Part shown: positions 1 through 6,089 of the stretch, piece after piece
Layout: every line of letters begins with the position of its first letter
How positions within the stretch are numbered: position 1 is the stretch's first letter
Origin: Desulfobacterales bacterium
GTDB taxonomy: Bacteria > Desulfobacterota > DSM-4660 > Desulfatiglandales > JALVZP01
Reading direction: 5' to 3'
Assembly: GCA_027037575.1 (NCBI GenBank)
Contig: JALVZP010000197.1
Coordinates: 1 to 8,315 of the forward strand
DNA length: 8,315 nt
Position numbers and translations under genes: made by a program
Notes under the pieces: model-generated
Database searches by the model: none
Seen by the model: the letters and a program-made list of their open reading frames with translations, nothing else
What the model was told of the DNA's origin: nothing

Positions 1-491
1 TTTCTTCTCTTAGAAAAGATACAGTATCTGAAGAGCAGATTATAGAAGAAGCTGATAAAGCATTACTTAGGGCAAAAATAGCTGGTAGAAACAGGATATA
101 TTTATTTACAGAAAAAGGTTTAAAGGAGATAAAATCAGGTATAATAGAAAGAAGGAAATTTAAAAGAATGCCTGTAGATTTCAAAATGGAATATATAGTT
201 CTTTCTTCCCTGAATAAGAAGAGTGTTGGAAGAGTCATAAATATGAGCGAAGAAGGAATATGCTTTGAAAATTCGCCTATCCAAATCCAGCCAGAAACTC
301 TTCTTTTAGTGGATCTAAATCTTCCTATAAAGGATGGGGAGAAATTTCATGTAAAGGCCATTGCACAAGTAAGGTGGAAAAAGAAAGAGAGAGAAAAGAT
401 TATAGTAGGTGCAACATTTACTCCATTAAGTTCTAAGGATAGGGAATTAATAAAAAAAATATTTTTTTCTAAGGGTAAAAGTGAGATTTAA
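1..491 (+). CDS. GGDEF-PilZ fusion protein, C-terminal part (5' truncated)
   Basis: Partial gene entering from the left edge; the reading frame is open from base 3 (codons start at 3, 6, ...) to TAA at 489-491. The first ~37 residues are the end of a GGDEF domain: the helix ADKALLRAKIAGRNRIYLF matches the usual GGDEF tail. A short helical linker follows, then a PilZ domain. Both halves of the PilZ c-di-GMP-binding motif are visible: RxxxR (RKFKR, bases 153-167) and NxSxxG (NMSEEG, bases 240-257). The first in-frame ATG, at 168, lies after RxxxR, so starting there would destroy the binding site; the gene must begin upstream of the window. PilZ domains bind c-di-GMP, so this is a probable cytoplasmic c-di-GMP receptor. 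Whether its GGDEF is catalytic cannot be judged because the GGDEF motif is outside the window. It overlaps the next gene by 11 bp. Domain calls are firm; cellular output is unknown. Confidence 0.88.
   Translation, partial: SSLRKDTVSEEQIIEEADKALLRAKIAGRNRIYLFTEKGLKEIKSGIIERRKFKRMPVDFKMEYIVLSSLNKKSVGRVINMSEEGICFENSPIQIQPETLLLVDLNLPIKDGEKFHVKAIAQVRWKKKEREKIIVGATFTPLSSKDRELIKKIFFSKGKSEI
471..475 (+). promoter_or_regulatory. Ribosome binding site for the hybrid kinase (GTG start)
   Basis: AAGGG lies 5 bases before the GTG at 481, inside the last codons of the GGDEF-PilZ gene. It supports the non-ATG start at 481 and translational coupling of the two genes. Confidence 0.5.
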
Positions 492-2517
492 AATACTATC
501 AATAGGGACTGAAAAAATATTTGAAACCATTTATTCAAAGCTTTCTCATAATCACCAGATTTATCAATGTTATAGCCCTATTGATGCACTTTCTGTACTT
601 GAAAAGGAGCCAATAGATATCCTTATAACGCAATTTAAACCTTCCTTTCTTTATTTTCTAAAGGATACTATATATCATTATCCTGATATAGCAGTATTAT
701 TAATAACAGAAAAGGGAGAATATAAGGAGATAATACCGGAAATGGAAAATATAGTGTTTGAGTATGCAGAAAAAACAACCTCCTGGGATGAGATTTTCCA
801 TAAACTAAATATTCTATTTGAAATATGTAGGTATAAAAGACGTTATCGTAAATCCAATATTTTTAATATAATGACTCCTTATATCTTAGATTCACTGAAA
901 AAGCTTAATCTTAACAGGACATATAAAGTTGTTTTAAATTACTTAGATGATATCTATAAAAATTCTATCTCCTTTATTTGCGAGCCAAAGGAAGAAAATA
1001 GATTTTTGATAGTAGAAGCGAGCAAAAAGGGAGAATTTTACCTATCTAAGATAGGCTGTACTGATACTTCCATAGAGATACCATCACGGGCATTAGATCC
1101 AATCTTAGAAAGACAAAATGGATATCTGGAAGATATACCAGTAGATCTTTTTCTGGAATTTAAGAAGGTAGGTTTTAAAAAATCCTTTATATTCCCTCTA
1201 ACCTTAAACAATAAGGTGTTTGGACTTCTTATATTTATTATATCAGATGAAAAAATGATAGAGACAGAAGATATAGAGCTTCTCTATATGATTTCAAAAA
1301 AGCTTTCTTTTATAATTGATCATGTGGATCTTTTGAGAAATATAAATAGACTTTCCAGGGATCTTAGACAAAGTCAGGATATTATTATGCATCAGCAAAG
1401 ACTTAAGATACTCGGGCAGATGGCGAGTGGCATATCTCATGATCTGAATAATCTGATATTTCCAATAATAGGTTTTACAGAACTTTTATTGGAAAGAGAG
1501 CATGGAATCAGCAGGCAGGGAAGAAGATATCTCTATCAAATACTTAATGCAGCAGAAGATATAAAGAACATTACTGCAAGATTAAGAAAGTTTTATAAAA
1601 AGAGAGAAGATATAGAGGATGAGTTAAGATGGATAGATCTTAATGAAATAGTAAAAGAGGCAATATCTTTGGTAGAAGCAAAAAGAAAAAAGAATTCTAT
1701 TGAAAAAGGCATAAATATAGAGATAGAATGTGAACTTTCTAAGGATATAGAAAAAGTAAAAGGTGTTGAGTCAGAGATAAGGGAGGCATTGATAAACCTC
1801 TTATTTAATGCAATAGATGCTATTAAAGAAAAGGAAGGGAAGATAAAGATAAAAACATGGATGGAAAATGAAAAAGTGAAATTAAGTGTAGAGGATAATG
1901 GAATTGGAATGGATGAAGAGACATTAAAACATTGTCTTGAACCATTTTTCACTACAAAGAAGGAGAAAGGGACAGGCCTTGGGCTTTCTATAGTATATGG
2001 AATAGTTGACAGGCACCATGGAAGCTTAGAGATAAAAAGTAAACCAGGAGAAGGAACAAAGGTTATTATTTCTTTTCCTTTGATAAAAGAAGAGGAAGAA
2101 ATAAAAGAAGAAGAAAAAAAAGAGGAAGAAAGAGATATTCTGAGTAAGTCATTAAAGATCCTATTCATTGATGATGACAGCTCTGTTACCTCTCTTGTAA
2201 AAGAGCTTTTGTCTTCTGAATCCTATAATGTTACTGTGGTAAATGATGGAGAAGAAGGAGTAGAGCTCTTTAATAGGGATAGGAAATTAGGTAAACCATT
2301 TGATATTGTTATTACAGACTTTGTCATGCCAAAGATGAGCGGGAAAGAGGTAGCAGAAGCAATAAAAGCAGTTTCTCCAGAAACACCGGTAATCCTCCTT
2401 ACGGGGTGGGATATTCCAGAAACCCATTTAAAAGAGAATGTGGATTTGATATTAAGAAAACCTATATTTCCATCAGTTCTTAGAGAAGTAATATCTCATT
2501 TTGTAAGTGAAAAGTAA
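481..2517 (+). CDS. Soluble hybrid histidine kinase (pseudo-REC, GAF, HisKA, HATPase_c, REC)
   Basis: 678 residues, GTG start with AAGGG just upstream. Domains in order: a receiver-like fold at ~3-115 with Gln51 where the phospho-Asp strand ends (ILITQF), so probably not phosphorylated; a GAF sensor domain at ~135-285; a short coiled-coil-like helix at ~285-308; HisKA with H-box SGISHDLNN, phospho-acceptor His320; HATPase_c with N-box NLLFNAIDA (Asn443), G1 box DNGIGM (472-477), F box EPFFTT (487-492) and G2 box GTGLGLS (497-503); an acidic linker at ~536-552; and a C-terminal receiver with acidic triad Asp564-566, phospho-Asp613, Thr641 and Lys660-Pro661. All catalytic boxes are intact, so autophosphorylation and His320-to-Asp613 transfer are expected. 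No signal peptide or membrane span is seen, so it should be cytosolic. The GAF ligand is unknown. It sits between two c-di-GMP-type proteins and ends 2 bp before the next gene. Phosphotransfer to a further partner is possible, but no such partner is identifiable here. Confidence 0.93.
   Translation: MRFKILSIGTEKIFETIYSKLSHNHQIYQCYSPIDALSVLEKEPIDILITQFKPSFLYFLKDTIYHYPDIAVLLITEKGEYKEIIPEMENIVFEYAEKTTSWDEIFHKLNILFEICRYKRRYRKSNIFNIMTPYILDSLKKLNLNRTYKVVLNYLDDIYKNSISFICEPKEENRFLIVEASKKGEFYLSKIGCTDTSIEIPSRALDPILERQNGYLEDIPVDLFLEFKKVGFKKSFIFPLTLNNKVFGLLIFIISDEKMIETEDIELLYMISKKLSFIIDHVDLLRNINRLSRDLRQSQDIIMHQQRLKILGQMASGISHDLNNLIFPIIGFTELLLEREHGISRQGRRYLYQILNAAEDIKNITARLRKFYKKREDIEDELRWIDLNEIVKEAISLVEAKRKKNSIEKGINIEIECELSKDIEKVKGVESEIREALINLLFNAIDAIKEKEGKIKIKTWMENEKVKLSVEDNGIGMDEETLKHCLEPFFTTKKEKGTGLGLSIVYGIVDRHHGSLEIKSKPGEGTKVIISFPLIKEEEEIKEEEKKEEERDILSKSLKILFIDDDSSVTSLVKELLSSESYNVTVVNDGEEGVELFNRDRKLGKPFDIVITDFVMPKMSGKEVAEAIKAVSPETPVILLTGWDIPETHLKENVDLILRKPIFPSVLREVISHFVSEK
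2086..2148 (+). other. Acidic low-complexity interdomain linker with A8 tract
   Basis: Glu/Lys-rich hinge (about residues 536-556) between the ATPase domain and the C-terminal receiver of the hybrid kinase, built almost entirely from GAA/GAG/AAA codons. It contains a run of eight A at 2114-2121, read in frame as A AAA AAA followed by G. It probably acts as a flexible charged tether that lets the receiver reach His320. Function is inferred from composition alone. Confidence 0.6.
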
Positions 2518-2519
2518 AT

Positions 2520-3413
2520 ATGGCAAAAATATTTATCGCACTGCATGAAAAAGATTATCAAAGGCTCTTAAAAGAATGGATGGGAGATAGAAATGACTGC
2601 TTTATTGCCCTTTTGGATGATCCTAATTGGTTAAAAGGGAAGATACTTAATATGGACTATGATCTTGCATTTGTAGATGAAATATTAATAGATGAATTTA
2701 GAGAGACCATAAAGGAGAGGAAATTAAAAGAGTATCCTGTAATACTTCCTTTTGTCTATATAAAGACCTCTTCTGTGGATGAAGAGATAAGTGAAATCTG
2801 GGACATAGTGGATGAACTTTTGAGGCCTCCTTTAAAGAAACTGGAAGTATATATGAGATCCCAGAGGCTCTTAAACTACAGAAAGATAACAAGGATGCTT
2901 AATTATACTGCAGTAACAGATCCTATAAGTGGATTCTTTGCATATAATTATCTTATGATAATTGGAGAACAGGAATTTGAGCAATCAAAAAGATATGAAA
3001 GGCCACTTTCTATTATGTTTATGTATATTGATCAGATCTCAAAAATAAAAAGTACATATAAAAATTCTGTGACAGATAAATTGATCCGTCGTATTGCTCA
3101 AAGATGTTATCTTAAAATAAGATCAGCAGATATACCTGGAAGATACAGCTCTAATAAATTTCTATTTATAATGCCTGAAACACCTGGAAATTGTGCGGTA
3201 TTAACAGCAGAAAGGCTGAGGAGGATTGTATCTGAAAGGCCTACTCCTATAAATGGATATAATATTTTTGTAACAGCAAGCTTTGGAGTAGCATCATTGG
3301 ATGAGAGGGTTCATAATTTTAGTGACCTTATAAGCAGGGCTGAAAAGGCACTTTTTAAGGCAAAAGAAAATGGGGGGAATAGGGTAGAGCTTTATATAGA
3401 TGAAGAAGATTGA
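2520..3413 (+). CDS. Pseudo-receiver / degenerate GGDEF protein with retained RxxD I-site (probable c-di-GMP receptor)
   Basis: 297 residues, ATG start 2 bp after the kinase stop. Residues ~1-115 look like a receiver: a hydrophobic first strand, an Asp at the expected phospho-site (LAFVDE, Asp53) and an Arg-Pro (102-103) where Lys-Pro is usual. The N-terminal acidic pair is replaced by His-Glu, so phosphorylation is doubtful. Residues ~130-292 are a GGDEF fold: entry motif TDPISGF (133-139), metal-site Asp171 in MYIDQ, the AEKALFKAKENGGNRV tail (274-289). The signature GGDEF is replaced by SSNKF (210-214), which removes the glycines and catalytic acids, and the FKxIND motif is also lost (SKIKST). 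The I-site RxxD (Arg201-Ser-Ala-Asp204) is intact at the normal spacing before the signature. In this family that pattern marks c-di-GMP binding proteins without cyclase activity. It is likely a cytosolic receptor or scaffold downstream of the kinase. Its gene overlaps the next one by 14 bp. Confidence 0.87.
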   Translation: MAKIFIALHEKDYQRLLKEWMGDRNDCFIALLDDPNWLKGKILNMDYDLAFVDEILIDEFRETIKERKLKEYPVILPFVYIKTSSVDEEISEIWDIVDELLRPPLKKLEVYMRSQRLLNYRKITRMLNYTAVTDPISGFFAYNYLMIIGEQEFEQSKRYERPLSIMFMYIDQISKIKSTYKNSVTDKLIRRIAQRCYLKIRSADIPGRYSSNKFLFIMPETPGNCAVLTAERLRRIVSERPTPINGYNIFVTASFGVASLDERVHNFSDLISRAEKALFKAKENGGNRVELYIDEED

Positions 3414-5133
3414 AGAGCTAAGGACTTTATTGGAAAGAATAGATGGCAGAGGATATAAGGCATATAAAGATATTGAAGGGGCATATCGAAACAAAGAAGG
3501 ATTCTATCTTTTTATAGATCATGTCCAGGGGGACCCTTTTGCATCTCCTTCCAAGATAAGGATAAGGATACCAATAAATAAAACAGGTTTTCCAAAAGAG
3601 CTTTTTAAAAATAAGGTGAGGAGGATTGCATTTGAGGATCTTGTTGCAAGAAAAGTAAAGTCAGTAATATTTTCACTTAAAAGGGTAAGAGGAACAGGAA
3701 AAAGTGGACTTATCCATATAGATTCTGGAAATCAGGAGGTATTAGAAAGAACAGCATGTAAGGTAACAGAGGAATGGATTGAGGTAAGGATATACATAGG
3801 ACTTCCTGCAGAGGGAAGAAAGATCCTTTCTAAGGAGGCAGAGAGGATATTCTTTGATCAGATACCAAGGATTGTAGAGGATTCTCTTTTTTGGGAAAGC
3901 CATGATAAAAGATATGCAAGAAGATTTGTGGAATGTATAGAAAATCAGGAATATATAAGGGAAAGGCTAAAGGAGAAAGCTATTGTTGCGTTTATAAAGG
4001 ATGGATCTATTCTTCCAAGAGAAAGTGGAATAAGTCAGCTTCCTTTAAGGAGTGCAGTCCCTTTTAAATCACCCCCTTCCTTAAGGGTCAAGTTTGATCT
4101 TCTTAATCCTGTGGATGGAAAAAAAGAGATTATAGGAATGGGAATTCCAAAGGGTGTTACCCTTATTGTGGGTGGTGGATATCATGGAAAATCCACTCTA
4201 CTTCAGGCATTGGAAAGGGGAGTATATCCCCATATCCCGGGTGATGGAAGGGAATATGTAGTTACCCTTCCAACTGCTGTAAAGATAAAGGCAGAGGATG
4301 GAAGGAGGATAGAAAAGGTAGATATAAGCCCGTTTATAAACAATCTTCCTAAGGGAATAGATACACGCTCCTTTAGCACAGAGAATGCAAGTGGAAGCAC
4401 AAGTCAGGCAGCAAACATAATGGAAGCCATAGAGATAGGTTCAGAGCTTCTCCTCTTAGATGAGGATACCTCGGCTACCAATTTTATGATAAGGGATGTA
4501 AGAATGCAGCAGCTTGTAAGAAAAGAAAATGAGCCAATAACTCCTTTTATAGATAGAGTGAGGGAACTTTATAATAGGCTTGGAATCTCTACCATCCTTG
4601 TCATGGGTGGATGTGGAGATTACTTTGATGTAGCAGATACAGTAATAATGATGAAGGAATACCTTTCATATGATGTAACTTCTGAGGCAAAGGAGATTAC
4701 AAAGAGGTATCCAAACAGAAGGATAAAGGAAACCGAGGAACTTGAAAAATGGGATATAAGCAGGATTCCAATAAAAGAAGGATTTGATCCACATAGAAGG
4801 CATAAGATAAAAATAGATGCAAAGGATATAGATAAGATTTTATATGGAAATGAGATAATAGATTTAAAGTGGATTGATCAGATAGTTGATCTTAGTCAGA
4901 CGAGGGCGATAGGAATGGCAATATATCTTTGCTCAAAGAGATTTATGGACAATAAAAGACCTTTAAGGGAGATATTAAAGGAGTTTGAAAGGCTTATAGA
5001 TAAGGAGGGATTGGATATATTAGATCCTCATTATAAATATGAGAGACATCCAGGAAGCTTTTCAAGACCAAGGATATTTGAGATTGCAGCTGCAATAAAT
5101 AGGCTTAGATCTGCAAGGTTTAGGATATTATGA
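3400..5133 (+). CDS. ABC-class ATPase, COG3044 / MRB1590-like family
   Basis: 577 residues, a typical full length for this soluble family. An N-terminal domain (~1-235) is followed by an ABC nucleotide-binding core: Walker A GGGYHGKST (258-266, Lys264), a signature-like segment SGSTSQA (331-337), Walker B LLLLDEDTSATN (350-361, Asp354-Glu355), and the family segment GGCGDYFDVAD (403-413), where a canonical H-loop His is not evident. A C-terminal domain (~430-577) has the family's ending in helices rich in Arg. No membrane-spanning region is present, so it is not a transporter. The family includes trypanosome MRB1590, an RNA-editing-associated ATPase that binds RNA; the bacterial members have no settled function. 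The start is ATG, preceded by a purine-rich AGGGTAGAG stretch, and overlaps the upstream stop by 14 bp. It overlaps the next gene by 4 bp (ATGA), so it appears co-translated with the ParB-like and radical SAM genes. Family assignment is strong; a nucleic-acid role is inference. Confidence 0.9.
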   Translation: MKKIEELRTLLERIDGRGYKAYKDIEGAYRNKEGFYLFIDHVQGDPFASPSKIRIRIPINKTGFPKELFKNKVRRIAFEDLVARKVKSVIFSLKRVRGTGKSGLIHIDSGNQEVLERTACKVTEEWIEVRIYIGLPAEGRKILSKEAERIFFDQIPRIVEDSLFWESHDKRYARRFVECIENQEYIRERLKEKAIVAFIKDGSILPRESGISQLPLRSAVPFKSPPSLRVKFDLLNPVDGKKEIIGMGIPKGVTLIVGGGYHGKSTLLQALERGVYPHIPGDGREYVVTLPTAVKIKAEDGRRIEKVDISPFINNLPKGIDTRSFSTENASGSTSQAANIMEAIEIGSELLLLDEDTSATNFMIRDVRMQQLVRKENEPITPFIDRVRELYNRLGISTILVMGGCGDYFDVADTVIMMKEYLSYDVTSEAKEITKRYPNRRIKETEELEKWDISRIPIKEGFDPHRRHKIKIDAKDIDKILYGNEIIDLKWIDQIVDLSQTRAIGMAIYLCSKRFMDNKRPLREILKEFERLIDKEGLDILDPHYKYERHPGSFSRPRIFEIAAAINRLRSARFRIL

Positions 5134-6089
5134 TATTCCTTTCAGATATAGATGTAGATTCCATAAATACTGAATTTACTCCTTTTAGCTTTAGCTATGG
5201 ATTTGATCTTTCTAATCTCACCGAATCTATCAAAAAAGTCGGTTTAATTAATCCACCAATCCTGAGAATGCAGAAGAATGAATTCATTATAGTGATAGGA
5301 TATAAGAGGATACTGGCATTAAAAAAACTTAAGTTAGAAAAGACAAAAGGCTTTATACTTTCAGAAGATGAATCTCCTTTGGAATGCCTTCTTATGAGCT
5401 TTTATGATAATCTTTCTGTAAGAAAACTGAATGAGGTAGAAAAGGCTATTTTTTTGAGCAAATTGAGTAGCTACATAAAATCAGAAGAGATAGTGGAAAG
5501 ATATCTTCCTTTAATTGATCTTCCAAAAAGAAAGAATATCTATGAAATGTATATATGGATAGAGTCTTTAAGTGAGAAAGCAAAAAAGTTAATAGCATCT
5601 GAGGCGGTATCTATCAAGACAATAAGACTTATGTATGAAAAGGAGATTCCTTTGGAGGAGATAGATATATACATCGATCTTATGGGAAAATTAAGTTTTA
5701 GTTTTAATGAACAGATTCAGCTTGTTGAATACACAAATGATATCTGCAGAAAAGAAAATATTAAATTAAAAGGGCTTCTCAAAAAAGAGGAAATAAAAGA
5801 AATAATTAAAAATCCATCTTTGGGAAAAAAAGATAAGGCAAAGAGGCTGATGGATATACTAAAGAAAATGAATTTTCCAAATCTCTATCTTGCAGAAAAG
5901 ACATTTAAGAAAATGGTAGATTCTTGTAATCTTCCAGATGGTGTAGAAATAAGAGTGCCATTTTATTTTGAGTCAGGCTACAGGATGGAGATCTCCTTTA
6001 AAAATGGAAAAGAACTAAGGGGAAAGCTTAAAAGACTTGTAGAAAATAAGGAATTGGGAAAGATAAAAGATCCGTGGAAGGGAGAATAA
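5130..6089 (+). CDS. ParB/Srx-fold domain protein (ParB-like, non-canonical)
   Basis: 319 residues, ATG start overlapping the previous stop as ATGA, with AGGA 4 bases upstream. The N-terminal ~110 residues follow the ParB/Srx order: a short leading strand region, LTESIKKVGLINPPIL (30-45) matching the 'L..SI...G..qPi.v' block, IIVIGYKRILALKKL (53-67) in place of the usual GxRRxrA box, and DNLSVRKLNEVEKA (93-106) matching the ENxxRxdLnpiEeA block. Residues ~110-170 are helical and resemble the ParB helix-turn-helix region, but are weakly conserved. The remainder to 319 is Lys-rich and unrecognised. No ParA gene and no parS-like palindrome are present, so chromosome partition is unlikely; a nucleotide-dependent DNA-binding or accessory role is more plausible. 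The changed box (Gly57-Tyr-Lys-Arg60) makes CTP binding uncertain. It lies between an ABC-class ATPase and an SPL-like radical SAM gene, overlapping both. ParB-like fold is fairly sure; function is unknown. Confidence 0.8.
   Translation: MIFLSDIDVDSINTEFTPFSFSYGFDLSNLTESIKKVGLINPPILRMQKNEFIIVIGYKRILALKKLKLEKTKGFILSEDESPLECLLMSFYDNLSVRKLNEVEKAIFLSKLSSYIKSEEIVERYLPLIDLPKRKNIYEMYIWIESLSEKAKKLIASEAVSIKTIRLMYEKEIPLEEIDIYIDLMGKLSFSFNEQIQLVEYTNDICRKENIKLKGLLKKEEIKEIIKNPSLGKKDKAKRLMDILKKMNFPNLYLAEKTFKKMVDSCNLPDGVEIRVPFYFESGYRMEISFKNGKELRGKLKRLVENKELGKIKDPWKGE

Noticed and set aside
452..467. A8 and T7 runs near the end of the GGDEF-PilZ gene as a terminator or slippery site
   Set aside because: They are in-frame Lys/Ile/Phe codons in AT-rich DNA, without a GC-rich stem, and translation continues normally to the stop at 489.
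1593..2168. 191-codon open frame on the minus strand
   Set aside because: It lies wholly inside the hybrid kinase gene opposite its Glu/Lys-rich coding; the translation is Ser/Phe-rich low complexity with no motif. It is a composition shadow.
2520..3413. Active diguanylate cyclase
   Set aside because: The signature is SSNKF instead of GGDEF and the FKxIND motif is lost, so catalysis is very unlikely.
3400..5133. ABC transporter ATP-binding subunit
   Set aside because: It is a 577-aa soluble protein with large N- and C-terminal domains of the COG3044 type, an atypical signature, and no permease gene nearby.
5130..6089. Chromosome partition ParB with parS
   Set aside because: No ParA gene and no TGTTTCACGTGAAACA-like palindrome are seen in the window, and the ParB boxes are altered.
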